Shown: positions 27,597 to 36,623, numbered from the stretch's first letter. The stretch is 64,000 nt of DNA from Pseudomonas solani (GCF_026072635.1 NZ_AP023081.1:2502501-2566500); one strand, 5' to 3'. Translations and numbers: made by a program. Notes: generated from the sequence alone by a model not told the origin.

Positions 27597-29921
27597 CTAT
27601 TCCCGCTTCAGCGCCGGGTCGTCGGGGTTGAGCTGCTCCAGCTCGGCGAGCAGGGCCTGCACCTTCTGGATCTGCCCCGCTTCGCGCCAGTAGCCGATCA
27701 GCGCCAGGCGTGCCTCGCGGTTGACGGGGTTGCTCTCCAATACCAGCTCCAGGCGGCGGCAGGCTTCCTCCAGCTTGCCGTCATCGTGCAGCGCGGCCGC
27801 CAGGGCGTGGCCGTAGCGGGCGTTGCCGGGTTCCAGGCGCACCGCTTCGCGGAACGCGGCGATGGCGGCCTGGCGCTCCCCCTTGCGCAGGGCCGCCTGC
27901 CCCTGGGCGTGGTGCAGCAGGGCTGCCTCGGGGTGTTCGCGCAGCGCCTCGGCCAGCACCTTCTGGCCCTCTTCCCAGCGGTAGTTGGCGTCGAGCCATT
28001 GCACCAGGGCGACCCGCGCGGGGAGGAAGTCGGGGTCGCGTTCGATGGCGGTGCGCAGGCGCCCTTCTACCTGGTCGGCGCGGCCGTTGCCCTGGTAGAG
28101 GGACGCCAGGTTGAGGTTGGCTTCGGCGCGCTCGGCCAGGCTCAGTTGTACCGCCTCGTATTCGGCGATGGCTTTGTCCCAGGCCTTCTCGTAGTTGCCC
28201 AGGCCGGTGCTGCCCATGCCCAGCAGGCCACGGGCGGCGATGATGCGCACGGCCCGCACCGGGTCGGTGAGCAAGGGCGCCAGCAGGTCGCGGCGCTGCT
28301 CGGGCGGCAACAGGGCGTTGACCGCGCGCACCGCCGCTTCGCGTACCTGGGGCGCGGCGTGGTTGAGGTCGTTGGCGGCCAGGTTCAGCGCGCGCTCGCT
28401 GGGGTAGCCGGGCAGCTCGGCGAGCAGGGTGGCGCGGCGGATGGCCGGCAGGTCGCCACGCTCCAGTTGCTGGAACAAGGCCCGCGAGGCGCCCGGGCGG
28501 CCGTTGCGGATCAGCGCCAGGCTCTCGTCGTAGCGGGGTGCCGGGTCCTTGCCCTGGGCGTACCAGTGTTCGAACTGCTCGGCCACGGCCTGGCCGGCGA
28601 CATCCTTGTGGCAGCCCAGGCAGGCATCGGGGGTGCCCAGCTTCAGCGCGCGGCCCGGGTTGGGCAGGCTGAAGCCGTGGTCGTGGCGGTAGTCGTTGCC
28701 CAGCAGCGTCTTGCCCGGCATGTGGCAGTCCACGCACTGGGAGCCGGGTTGCCCGGCGGTATGGTGCAGGTGTTCGGGGGCCTCGTAGTCGCGTGCCTTC
28801 AGGCCCCTGTCGTCGATGCCGGCCACGGTGCTCTTGCCGCTGGGGTTGTGGCACTGGGTGCAGAGGCCGTTGCCCTCCACCCGCACGCCGCCGCTGTGGG
28901 GGTCGTGGCAGGTGCTGCAGCTGAGCCCGCGCGCGTACATGCGGCTCTGGGTGAAGGAGCCGTACTCGTAGACCTGCTCCTTGAATTTGCCGTCCAGCTC
29001 GTACAGCTCGCGGGTCAGCGCGCTGGGCAGGTAGTCGTCCATCAGGCGCTTGCCGAAGGCGTGGTCACCATCCAGGGGCACGCGGCGGGCGTGGCAGCGG
29101 GCGCAGGTTTCCACCTGCAGGCGGTTGCTGGTGCGGGCCAGGTCCAGGGTGAAGCCGGCCTGGGAGTGCAGGCCCTTGAAACGCGCCCATTCCAGGTGCA
29201 GGGAGGCCGGGCCGTGGCAGGCCTGGCAGCCGACGCCGGGGGCGGCCCAGTGGCTGGCGTAGGTACCGGTGGCGTCGTCATAGCCACGGACGTAGCCGGT
29301 GCTATGGCAGTCGATGCACTGGAAGTTGGCGTTCTGCGACGGCTTGCTCCAGTGCTGCGGGTTGCGGAAGTCGATGCCCTGGCCGGAGGCGAGGTGGAAC
29401 CAGGCCTTCTTCTGCGTATCCCAGGCGATGCCGAAGGCCTGCAGGCGCCCGCCGGGGAGTTCCAGCAGGTACTGCTGCAGCGGCTCCACGCCAAAGGCGT
29501 AGGCCACCTTGAAGTCCGCCGGATGGCCGTCGGGGCCGGGGGTGTTGACCCAGTAGCCGTCGTCCTTGCGGAAGAAGCGCGTGCTTTCCCCTTCGGCCTC
29601 GAAGCGGGCGTCGTCGAAGTCCCCCTGCACCGAGCGCGGCGAGGCGTCCTGCATCGCCAGCTGATGGTGCGAGCCCTTCCAGGCCTTCGCCTGGGGCGCG
29701 TGGCAGGTACCGCATTGCTGCTCGTCGACCATCTGCGCCGGCCCCTGGTCCGCCAGGCTCGGCCCCGGGCCCCGCGTCGGCACGTAGGGCTTGCCGCCCT
29801 GCACCCACAGCCAGCCGCCCAGGCCCACCAGCAACAGCAGGGCGGCGAGCACGGGCAGGACGTAACTGGGGCGGCTGGGCGGACTCGCGGGGGAATCGGG
29901 GGCGTTCGGGTGTTTCGGCAT
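27597..29921 (-). CDS. Membrane-anchored octaheme c-type cytochrome with HEAT-like and TPR repeats
   Basis: Periplasm-facing multiheme protein of about 774 residues. One N-terminal membrane anchor lies at about 20-42 (VLPVLAALLLLVGLGGWLWV). Eight CXXCH heme motifs follow: CGTCH, CIDCH, CQACH, CARCH, CSTCH, CTQCH, CVDCH and CLGCH. The middle (about 470-560) looks like HEAT-type helices (APQVREAAVRAVNALLPPEQ). The C-terminal third carries TPR repeats (EANLNLASLYQGNGRADQVE). It probably moves electrons in the periplasm, perhaps as a reductase subunit, while the repeats bind a partner. The electron acceptor is unknown. The ATG at 29921 is preferred over 29951; neither has a strong ribosome-binding site. 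Confidence 0.82.
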   Translation of the reverse strand: MPKHPNAPDSPASPPSRPSYVLPVLAALLLLVGLGGWLWVQGGKPYVPTRGPGPSLADQGPAQMVDEQQCGTCHAPQAKAWKGSHHQLAMQDASPRSVQGDFDDARFEAEGESTRFFRKDDGYWVNTPGPDGHPADFKVAYAFGVEPLQQYLLELPGGRLQAFGIAWDTQKKAWFHLASGQGIDFRNPQHWSKPSQNANFQCIDCHSTGYVRGYDDATGTYASHWAAPGVGCQACHGPASLHLEWARFKGLHSQAGFTLDLARTSNRLQVETCARCHARRVPLDGDHAFGKRLMDDYLPSALTRELYELDGKFKEQVYEYGSFTQSRMYARGLSCSTCHDPHSGGVRVEGNGLCTQCHNPSGKSTVAGIDDRGLKARDYEAPEHLHHTAGQPGSQCVDCHMPGKTLLGNDYRHDHGFSLPNPGRALKLGTPDACLGCHKDVAGQAVAEQFEHWYAQGKDPAPRYDESLALIRNGRPGASRALFQQLERGDLPAIRRATLLAELPGYPSERALNLAANDLNHAAPQVREAAVRAVNALLPPEQRRDLLAPLLTDPVRAVRIIAARGLLGMGSTGLGNYEKAWDKAIAEYEAVQLSLAERAEANLNLASLYQGNGRADQVEGRLRTAIERDPDFLPARVALVQWLDANYRWEEGQKVLAEALREHPEAALLHHAQGQAALRKGERQAAIAAFREAVRLEPGNARYGHALAAALHDDGKLEEACRRLELVLESNPVNREARLALIGYWREAGQIQKVQALLAELEQLNPDDPALKRE

Positions 29922-29947
29922 GCAGACGTCCGCTGTGGTGCATGGAC

Positions 29948-29972
29948 TCACGGAAGCACGCAGCTTCCGTGA
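29948..29972. promoter_or_regulatory. Perfect inverted repeat upstream of the cytochrome gene
   Basis: TCACGGAAGC and GCTTCCGTGA are perfect 10-base arms around ACGCA, located 27 bases upstream of the chosen cytochrome start. No T-run follows on the minus strand, so an operator is as likely as a terminator for the small gene at 30039-30311. Confidence 0.45.
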
Positions 29973-30038
29973 ATGCGCCCGAAGCTGTCAAACCAGCGCC
30001 GCTTGGCGCCCTGCCTTCCTTGCCGGCCAGGGCGACGC

Positions 30039-30311
30039 TCAGTGGCAGAGGCCCAGCAGGTGCGGCCGGTAGTGGCTGCCGGGTTCTGCGCTGATGGTGC
30101 AGAGGAAACTCAGCGTGGCCGGGGCATTCAGCCAGGTCATCTGCTCGAACAGGCGGGGTTCGGCGGTCACCTGCTGCACCAGGTAGCCCCGGTGCTGGTC
30201 ACGCTCATCCTCGTTCTCAGGCTGCCTGGCGATGACCGCATAACACTGGTCCTGCCCCTCGACGACGTGACGATAGATACCGAGGCATAGAACGGTGAGT
30301 TGAAACTGCAT
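30039..30311 (-). CDS. Hypothetical protein of about 90 residues
   Basis: Starts MQFQLTVLCLGIYRHVVEGQ with an AAGGAG ribosome-binding site on the minus strand at good spacing. It has no signal peptide or membrane segment, and a mixed composition with several His and Cys residues near the end. I do not recognise a family. Orientation matches the cytochrome gene downstream, but a 117-base gap with an inverted repeat separates them. Confidence 0.55.
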   Translation of the reverse strand: MQFQLTVLCLGIYRHVVEGQDQCYAVIARQPENEDERDQHRGYLVQQVTAEPRLFEQMTWLNAPATLSFLCTISAEPGSHYRPHLLGLCH

Positions 30312-30670
30312 GTCGCATCTCCTTATTGCGCGAGGGTGCCTTCGGGCACCTGCCCATCCGGGTCGATAGCACGTGAAAAACCTCCCCCCGCCCTGCGCGT
30401 CCATGTGGGGGCCATTGGACCGAGCCGACGGCCTGCGCTCTTCCTGGCGCTTGGCCGTTCTGGCGGCCGGGCCACAAGTGGATCATGGTCGCGCGCTCGG
30501 GCGGAGGGAGGGAAACCCGGGGCATCCCGCGAGCCACCGTCGGAGTGGCGTCCGAACGCTGGCGCAAAGGAGTGCCCTGGGGGCGCATACTACATATAGT
30601 AATTACGTCCTATAGCCTGTATTACATTGGGTTACTGGCCGCCGGCAATACGGCGCGTAATGTCGCGCCC
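30312..30670. other. Non-coding region before the LexA-like repressor
   Basis: No gene is supported in these 359 bases. The first 250 are GC-rich and featureless. From about 30587 the sequence becomes AT-rich with small palindromes and is the probable promoter-operator of the repressor. Confidence 0.5.
30589..30606 (+). promoter_or_regulatory. AT-rich overlapping palindromes, putative repressor operator
   Basis: ACTA-CATA-TAGT at 30589-30600 overlaps GTAATTAC at 30599-30606, about 65 bases before the repressor start. The patch differs sharply from its GC-rich surroundings. Self-binding by the downstream repressor is inferred only from position. Confidence 0.4.
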
Positions 30671-31378
30671 ATGAAGAAATGGAACCTGCTGGCCAAGGCC
30701 AGGATGAAAGATCTCGGTGTCACCCAGGAGCAACTGGCCGAACGCCTGCACGTGACCCAGGGCGCCGTGGCGCACTGGCTGGGAGGGCGCCGGGAGCCCG
30801 GGCTGAACCGGATCAACCAGATACTCGGCGCGCTGCACATGCCTCCGCTGAGCATCGGCGGGCAGGCCGTGCAGTCGTCCATGGCGCCCGACGATGGCAG
30901 GCAGGACGCAGACGCCCCGGATGGCGTGGCCCCTATGACCATCAGAGAATCGGATTCATCCCGCTACGAGTACGAGATCGAGCTTCCGCTGCTGCGCGAG
31001 GCCGAGGGCGATCCGGACCCGGCCTCCGCGCTGGAGGAATTGGACTACTCGGGAATTCGCTTCAGCCGACATGCCTTGAAGCAGCGCCAGATAGAACCGG
31101 AACAGGTGGCCTGCGTCATCGTCAGCGGCGACAGCATGGAACCCGTCTTTCCCGACGGCGCGGTCCTCGGCATCGACCGTGGGCGTTGCGAGGTGGTGGA
31201 TGGCAAGGTCTATGCCCTGGTCGACGAGGGCATGCTGAGGATCAAGGTCCTGCACCGCCTTCCGGCCGGGCAGATCCGCTTGCGCAGCTACAAGCGCGAG
31301 GAATACCCCGACGAAGAGCGCCCCCTGGCCGGAATCCAGGTGATCGGGCAGGTGTTCTGGTCCTCGGTGCTCTGGTAA
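30671..31378 (+). CDS. LexA/CI-like repressor (XRE HTH plus S24 peptidase domain)
   Basis: About 235 residues. The N-terminal XRE helix-turn-helix is at about 5-60 (VTQEQLAERLHVTQGAVAHW). The C-terminal S24 domain has nucleophile Ser155 (IVSGDSMEPVFPDG) and Lys192 (MLRIKVL). The usual Ala-Gly self-cleavage site is not seen; the matching stretch reads LPLLREAEGDPDP, so cleavage may be altered. It resembles PrtR and prophage repressors, but no phage or pyocin genes are near. Either its targets are elsewhere or it is a remnant of an element. The ATG at 30671 is chosen from the family start MKKWNLLAKAR. Confidence 0.82.
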   Translation: MKKWNLLAKARMKDLGVTQEQLAERLHVTQGAVAHWLGGRREPGLNRINQILGALHMPPLSIGGQAVQSSMAPDDGRQDADAPDGVAPMTIRESDSSRYEYEIELPLLREAEGDPDPASALEELDYSGIRFSRHALKQRQIEPEQVACVIVSGDSMEPVFPDGAVLGIDRGRCEVVDGKVYALVDEGMLRIKVLHRLPAGQIRLRSYKREEYPDEERPLAGIQVIGQVFWSSVLW

Positions 31379-31432
31379 CCCGCCCGCCCATCCCGCGCAA
31401 CCGCTGCGCCTCCCCCTGTGCCCCGGCCTGCC

Positions 31433-32362
31433 TCAGCGGGCGTGATCCAGCAGCGCGTCATTGCGTTTCTTCAGCCCCGGGATACTGACCTGCAGTTGGT
31501 GCTTCACCCAGTTGCTGAAGGCCTGCACGGCAGGCCGTTCGGCTTTCAGTGGGTCGGCCACCAGGTAATAGCCGCGGTGGGAGTCGATGCTGGTTTCGAA
31601 GGGGCGCACCAGCAGTCCACGGGCCAGGGCGTCGCCACTGAGCAGGTTGTCGCCGATTGCCACGCCCTGGGCGGCGATGCAGGCCGACTGCGCGCAGTGG
31701 GCATCGGAGAAGACGATGCCGGTGGAGGCGTCGATGTTCGAGGCGCCCGCCGTGGCCAGCCAAACCCGCCAGTCGGTGTGATCGTTCATATGCAGCAAGG
31801 GCAGGGCACCCAGTTCCTGGGGGCTCTTGAGCCCGCCCTGGGCGTTGATCAGGCGCGGGCTGCACACCGGGAAGAAGCGCAGCGCGACGATCTGCTCCAC
31901 CCACTGGTCCGGCCAGTCGCCGATGCCGTAGGCGATGAACAGGTCGGCACTGGTGTTGCTGGTGTCGTCTGGCGCCCGGGGCGAGATCACCTGCAACTGC
32001 ACCTGGGGGTATTGGCGGTGGAAGGCGCCGATGTGGTGGCACAGCCAGTAGGTGGCGAAGCCCGGGTTGCAGCTCACGCAGAGCCGGCCGGAGACCTGCT
32101 GCTCGTCGAGCCCCAGGGCCGCCTCCTGAAGCGTGGAGAGCGCCCGGTGCACTTCCCGGGCGTAGCGCACGCCCTGGTAGGTGAGGCCGATGCCGCGGCC
32201 GATGCGCTCGGTCAGGGCGAAGCCGAGGCTCTGCTCCAGGCTGCTGACCTGGTGGCTGATGGCGCTGCGGGTGAGGCTCAGCTCGCGGGCGGCGGCGGAG
32301 ACGCTGCCCAGCCGGGCGATGGCGTCCAGCGCGCGAATGGCGGTCATCGAGGGGAAGCGCAT
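31433..32362 (-). CDS. LysR-family transcriptional regulator of the arginine operon
   Basis: About 309 residues. The winged helix-turn-helix lies at about 5-64 (MTAIRALDAIARLGSVSAAA, then LTRSAISHQVSSLEQSLGF), followed by the effector domain. It is divergent from aruI with a 187-base gap containing an AT-rich palindrome, so it most likely controls the aruI operon. GAAGGAGACC precedes the ATG. The effector may be arginine, 2-ketoarginine or the imported compound; sequence cannot tell. Confidence 0.87.
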   Translation of the reverse strand: MRFPSMTAIRALDAIARLGSVSAAARELSLTRSAISHQVSSLEQSLGFALTERIGRGIGLTYQGVRYAREVHRALSTLQEAALGLDEQQVSGRLCVSCNPGFATYWLCHHIGAFHRQYPQVQLQVISPRAPDDTSNTSADLFIAYGIGDWPDQWVEQIVALRFFPVCSPRLINAQGGLKSPQELGALPLLHMNDHTDWRVWLATAGASNIDASTGIVFSDAHCAQSACIAAQGVAIGDNLLSGDALARGLLVRPFETSIDSHRGYYLVADPLKAERPAVQAFSNWVKHQLQVSIPGLKKRNDALLDHAR

Positions 32363-32427
32363 GGGGTCTCCTTCCGGGAGCGTGGCCAGGGGTTTGAATG
32401 TTGAGCTGAATTGAACAATACGGCAAA

Positions 32428-32442
32428 AACAATTCGATTGTT
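32428..32442. promoter_or_regulatory. Palindrome in the lysR-aruI promoter region
   Basis: AACAAT and ATTGTT are perfect arms around TCG. The site is in the AT-rich middle of the divergent promoter region, about 66 bases upstream of lysR. It fits the T-N11-A pattern of LysR-type binding sites. Confidence 0.5.
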
Positions 32443-32533
32443 GTAGCGCGAGATTCACCAATACTGGGGGCCATTCCGCCGCGCTTTTTGGCCCGGCTTG
32501 CCCTCCGGCCCTGCGTCGGGAGCCCATACCCAT

Positions 32534-32541
32534 AACAAGAG
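32534..32541 (+). promoter_or_regulatory. Possible Hfq/Crc target at the aruI ribosome-binding site
   Basis: AACAAGAG matches the AANAANAA catabolite-repression motif at seven of eight positions and abuts the AGAGG ribosome-binding site. Such sites mediate Hfq-Crc repression of amino acid catabolism in Pseudomonas. A single short motif is weak evidence. Confidence 0.35.
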
Positions 32542-32549
32542 GTGCTCGC

Positions 32550-34154
32550 ATGACCAGTTGCGCCCAGGCGCTCGTCCAGTTGCTCGAAGGCTATGGCGTG
32601 GAGACCGTTTTCGGCATCCCCGGCGTGCACACGGTGGAGCTCTATCGCGGCCTCGACGGCAGTCGCCTGCGTCATATCAGCCCGCGCCACGAACAGGGTG
32701 CCGGCTTCATGGCCGACGGTTACGCCCGTGCCAGCGGCAAGCCGGGGGTGTGCTTCATCATCACCGGCCCGGGCATGACCAACATCCTCACCGCCATGGG
32801 CCAGGCCTATGCCGACTCGGTGCCGATGCTGGTGATCTCCACCACCAGCCGCCGCGAGCACCAGCGCCTGGGCCACGGCTTCCTCCACGAGCTGCCGGAC
32901 CAGCGCGCCATGGTCGCCGGCGTCTGTGCCTTCAGCCACACCCTGCAGCGCCCTGCGGAGCTGCCGGAAGTGCTGGCCCGGGCCTTCGCCCTGTTCCGCT
33001 GCGCCCGGCCCCGCCCGGTGCATATCGAAATCCCCCTGGATGTACTGGAGCTGCCCGCCGACGGCCTCGACCTGTGCCCCCGCGCGCTGCCCCAGGCCGC
33101 CGCCCCGGCACCCGCTGCCGTGGCCGAAGCCGCTGCCCTGCTGCAGCAGGCGCGCAAGCCGCTGATCCTCGCCGGCGGTGGCGCGCGCGGTGCCGGTGAG
33201 GCCCTGCGCACCCTGGCGGAGCGCCTGCAGGCACCGGTGGCGCTGACCACCAATGCCCGTGGCCTGCTGGCGCCGACCCACCCGCTGCTGCTCGACGGCG
33301 TGCAGTCATCCGCCCATGGCCGCGCCCTGTTCGCCGAGGCGGATGTGGTGCTGGCGGTGGGCACCGAACTGGGCGAGACCGACTACGACTTCTTCGGCCT
33401 CGGGCCCTTCTCGCTCGCTGTGCCGGTGATCCGCCTGGACATCGACCCGCTGCAGATCCTCGGTGTGCAGCGGGCCGAAGTCGGCCTGCTGGGGGATGCC
33501 GCTCTCGGCCTGTACGCGCTGCTGGAGGCGCTGCCCGGGGCCGTGCGCGACAGCGCTTGGGCCCTTGCCGGCGTGCGCCGGGTGAATGCCGCCGAACGGG
33601 AGGGCTGGAGCCCTCGGCAGCGGGCCATGCAAGCGCTGCTCGATACCCTGCGTGACAGCCTGCCGGCACCGGTGCTGGTGGGGGACTCCACCCAGCCGGT
33701 GTACCAGGGCGCGCTGGGCTACCGCGCCCCGGCTCCCGGCAGCTGGTTCAACGCCGGCACCGGCTACGGCACCCTCGGCTACGCCCTGCCGGCGGCCATC
33801 GGCGCCAAGCTGGCGCTGCCCGCGCGCCCGGTGCTGGCCCTGGCCGGCGACGGTGGCGTGCAGTTCTCCAGCGCCGAGCTGATCGCCGCCCGCGAAGCGG
33901 GGGTCGGGGTGCTGCTGGTGCTGTGGAACAACCACTGCTACGGCGAAATCCGCGACTACATGGTGGCCCGCGAGGTGCCGCCCCTGGGCGTCGACATCCT
34001 CGCCCCGGACTTCCCCGCTCTGGCCCGGGCTTGCCACGTGCAGCACCACGCGGTGCGCAGCCTGAATGGCCTGCGCGAGTTGCTCGGCAGCCTGGCCGAC
34101 ACCCGCGAACCGCACCTGATCGAGCTCGACGCCGCTGACTTCCTGCCGGCCTGA
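32550..34154 (+). CDS. aruI: TPP-dependent 2-ketoarginine (5-guanidino-2-oxopentanoate) decarboxylase, AruI-like
   Basis: Acetolactate-synthase-type ThDP enzyme of about 534 residues. The N-terminal pyrimidine-binding domain has GVETVFGIPGVHTVELYRGL and catalytic Glu in RHEQGAGFMADGYA. The central domain follows, then the ThDP motif GDGGVQFSSAELIAAREA ending in NN. The sequence closely resembles what I recall of P. aeruginosa AruI. That enzyme decarboxylates 2-ketoarginine to 4-guanidinobutyraldehyde in the arginine transaminase pathway. An AruH-like transaminase gene in the same operon supports this. The alternative is another 2-oxoacid decarboxylase. Confidence 0.82.
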   Translation: MTSCAQALVQLLEGYGVETVFGIPGVHTVELYRGLDGSRLRHISPRHEQGAGFMADGYARASGKPGVCFIITGPGMTNILTAMGQAYADSVPMLVISTTSRREHQRLGHGFLHELPDQRAMVAGVCAFSHTLQRPAELPEVLARAFALFRCARPRPVHIEIPLDVLELPADGLDLCPRALPQAAAPAPAAVAEAAALLQQARKPLILAGGGARGAGEALRTLAERLQAPVALTTNARGLLAPTHPLLLDGVQSSAHGRALFAEADVVLAVGTELGETDYDFFGLGPFSLAVPVIRLDIDPLQILGVQRAEVGLLGDAALGLYALLEALPGAVRDSAWALAGVRRVNAAEREGWSPRQRAMQALLDTLRDSLPAPVLVGDSTQPVYQGALGYRAPAPGSWFNAGTGYGTLGYALPAAIGAKLALPARPVLALAGDGGVQFSSAELIAAREAGVGVLLVLWNNHCYGEIRDYMVAREVPPLGVDILAPDFPALARACHVQHHAVRSLNGLRELLGSLADTREPHLIELDAADFLPA

Positions 34155-34185
34155 GCCCGTCGCCCTGACAACGAGGATTCCGCAC

Positions 34186-35766
34186 ATGCCCCACAAGCAG
34201 TTCGCCCTGGACTGGGTCGAGCGCCACGGCCAGCAGCTGTCCGACTGGCACCAGGTGATCTGGCATTTCGCCGAGCCGGCCTTCCGTGAGTACAAGTCCT
34301 GCGCCTGGTACGTCGAGAAGCTGCGCGAGGAAGGCTTCACCGTGGAAGAAGGCAGCGGCGGCATGCCCACCGCCTTCTGCGCCACCTTCAGCAATGGCGA
34401 GGGCCCGCTGCTGGCGACCTACGCCGAGTACGACGCGGTGCCGGGCAACTGCCAGGCCGCCACCACCCGGCAGATGCCCAGGGACGGCCTGTCGCGCTTC
34501 GCCCCCGGCCACACCGACCCCCATTCGGCGCTGGGCATCAGTGCCCTGGGCGGAGTCCTGGCGGCCAAGGCGGCGATGCTGGCGTTCGGCATCCAGGGCA
34601 CCCTCCGCTTCTTCGGCGAGCCGGCGGAAAAGCTGCGCGCCTCCAAGCCGGTGCACGCCGCCAAGGGCTATTACGACGACCTCGACGCGGCCATCAGCTT
34701 CCACCCCACCTACATGCTGCCGCTGAACAACACCACCACCTGGGACACCCACTGCGGCATCGCCTACGCCTACATCTACAGCTTCACTTGCGCTGACCCG
34801 CAGAACTGGATCGCCGCCGACAGCTACAGCCCGATCCCGCAGAACCACCTGGCCGCGCGGGCGCCGGGCGCCAACGACGCGCTGGTGCACTTCTACACCC
34901 TGAACGAAAGCCTGCGCCGCTCGACCCTGCCGTTCACCGGCCTGTGGAGTTACAACGAGGCGATCCTCACCGCCGGCCAGGCCACCGCCGACAACCTGCC
35001 GCCGCACCTGGCGCAGATCCAGTACCTGCTGCGCTGCGACTCCATCGAGCAGGCCGAGACCGTCGCCAAGGTGATGGACAACAACGCCGCCGCTGCCGCC
35101 CTGGCCACCGGCTGCCAGTGGAAGAAGACCTGGGTGTGCAAGTCCCGTGGCGGCCTGGCCAACCACGTGCTGGCCCAGGCCACCTACGACAACCTCGCCG
35201 CCATCGGCGCGCCGCGCTGGGGCGAGGAGGCCATAGCCGTGGGCCGCGAGATCCAGGCCAACCTGGGCCTGGAGCCCATGGACCGGCCCTTCCTCCCGGC
35301 CACCGAGGAACTGATCGAGCCCCAGGAATGCGAGCGCCAGCTGCGCCTGCAGATGCCGGCCTGGCAGAAGCACCTGACCTCGGACGACTACCCCGAATAC
35401 ACCTGGCATTGCCCCACCGTGCGCCTGCTGGTGGCCCGGCCGATGCTCTCGGCCCCCGCGGGCTACGTCTACCCGGATTGGGTCGCCAACGCCCTGGGTG
35501 GCATCCGCGAAACCATCGACCCGATGGTCCAGGTGGCCGCCAGCACCATCGCCGCGACCCTGGTCGACCTGTTCACCCGGCCCGAGCTGCTGGCGGCGGC
35601 CAGGGCCGAGTTCGAGCAGCGCACCGGCGGCGGCATCGGTGGCGAACAGTGGCAGGCGCCGCTGCTGCCGAAGGACTTCCAGGCACCCCATCGCTTCCGC
35701 TGGCCGGAGTACATCCGCACGGTGCGGGGCGAAGAGTGGTGGATTCCCGCACGGGACGACGAATGA
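34186..35766 (+). CDS. M20-family metal-dependent amidohydrolase (AbgB-like)
   Basis: Cytosolic zinc or manganese amidohydrolase of about 526 residues, most like the p-aminobenzoyl-glutamate hydrolase subunit B group. Candidate metal ligands are in ATYAEYDAVPGNCQ, GHTDPHSALG, FFGEPAEKLRASKP and AISFHPTYMLP. Relatives cleave amide bonds of N-acyl or conjugated amino acids. Placed between aruI and the ABC genes, it probably releases an arginine-like amino acid from an imported conjugate. The substrate is inferred only from context. It overlaps the alternative starts of the next gene. Confidence 0.8.
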   Translation: MPHKQFALDWVERHGQQLSDWHQVIWHFAEPAFREYKSCAWYVEKLREEGFTVEEGSGGMPTAFCATFSNGEGPLLATYAEYDAVPGNCQAATTRQMPRDGLSRFAPGHTDPHSALGISALGGVLAAKAAMLAFGIQGTLRFFGEPAEKLRASKPVHAAKGYYDDLDAAISFHPTYMLPLNNTTTWDTHCGIAYAYIYSFTCADPQNWIAADSYSPIPQNHLAARAPGANDALVHFYTLNESLRRSTLPFTGLWSYNEAILTAGQATADNLPPHLAQIQYLLRCDSIEQAETVAKVMDNNAAAAALATGCQWKKTWVCKSRGGLANHVLAQATYDNLAAIGAPRWGEEAIAVGREIQANLGLEPMDRPFLPATEELIEPQECERQLRLQMPAWQKHLTSDDYPEYTWHCPTVRLLVARPMLSAPAGYVYPDWVANALGGIRETIDPMVQVAASTIAATLVDLFTRPELLAAARAEFEQRTGGGIGGEQWQAPLLPKDFQAPHRFRWPEYIRTVRGEEWWIPARDDE

Positions 35767-35780
35767 TGGGGAGCAACGAG

Positions 35781-36584
35781 ATGAACCCGATACCTGCCGC
35801 CGCCGTGGCGACGACTTCACCCGTGGTCGCCATCGACGACCTGCACAAGAGCTACGCCGAGCACCATGTGCTCAAGGGCATTTCCCTGGAGGCCCGCGAG
35901 GGCGACGTGGTGTCGCTGATCGGCGCCAGCGGCTCGGGCAAGAGCACCCTGCTGCGCTGCATCAACCTGCTGGAGATCCCGGATGCCGGCAGTCTGCACA
36001 TCAACGGCGAGAAGGTGGCGCTCAAGCGTGACCGCGCCGGCCACGGTCGCATCGGCGACCCGCGCCAGGTGGAGCGCCTGCGCACCCGCCTGAGCATGGT
36101 GTTCCAGAACTTCAACCTGTGGCCGCACCGCACGGTGCTGGAGAACGTCATCGAGGCGCCGGTGCATGTGCTCGGCGAAAAGCGCCAGGACGCCATCGGC
36201 CACGCCGAGCACCTGCTGGAGCGGGTGGGCCTGGCGGAGAAGCGCGACGTCTACCCGGCCTTCCTCTCCGGTGGCCAGCAGCAACGCGTGGCCATCGCCC
36301 GGGCGCTGGCGGTACGGCCGCAGGTGCTGCTCTTCGACGAGCCGACCTCGGCCCTCGACCCCGAGCTGGTGGGCGATGTGCTGCGGGTGATCCGCGGCAT
36401 CGCCGAGGAGGGCCGGACCATGATCCTGGTCACCCACGAGATGGCCTTCGCCCGGGACGTTTCGAGCCAGGTGGTGTTCCTCCACCAGGGCCGCATCGAG
36501 GAGCAGGGCCCACCTTCCCAGGTGCTGCTGGACCCGCGCAGCGAGCGCTGCCGGCAGTTCGTGATGGCCCAGGACAACCGCTGA
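35781..36584 (+). CDS. Polar amino acid ABC transporter ATP-binding protein (HisP/AotP-like)
   Basis: ATPase of about 267 residues. Walker A is LIGASGSGKSTLLRC. An insertion rich in charged residues with IGDPRQVERLRTRL, typical of HisP, follows. The Q-loop is MVFQNFNLWPH, the signature LSGGQQQRVAIARA, Walker B VLLFDEPTSALD and the switch His in LVTHEMAFARD. The ATG at 35781 has GGGGAG at good spacing; in-frame ATGs at 35763 and 35766 overlap the hydrolase stop. HisP-class transporters carry basic amino acids such as arginine, histidine or ornithine, which fits the operon. Confidence 0.9.
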   Translation: MNPIPAAAVATTSPVVAIDDLHKSYAEHHVLKGISLEAREGDVVSLIGASGSGKSTLLRCINLLEIPDAGSLHINGEKVALKRDRAGHGRIGDPRQVERLRTRLSMVFQNFNLWPHRTVLENVIEAPVHVLGEKRQDAIGHAEHLLERVGLAEKRDVYPAFLSGGQQQRVAIARALAVRPQVLLFDEPTSALDPELVGDVLRVIRGIAEEGRTMILVTHEMAFARDVSSQVVFLHQGRIEEQGPPSQVLLDPRSERCRQFVMAQDNR

Positions 36585-36623
36585 ACCCTTAGCCAATACA
36601 AAAAACACAACGAGGGACCCACC

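Noticed and set aside
27546..29972. Long plus-strand open frame opposite the multiheme cytochrome
   Set aside because: The minus-strand frame carries eight CXXCH motifs, an anchor and TPRs. The plus-strand frame is low-complexity antisense.
30671..31378. Prophage or pyocin island suggested by the PrtR-like repressor
   Set aside because: No integrase, lysis, tail or prtN-like gene is present on either side; neighbours are ordinary chromosomal genes.
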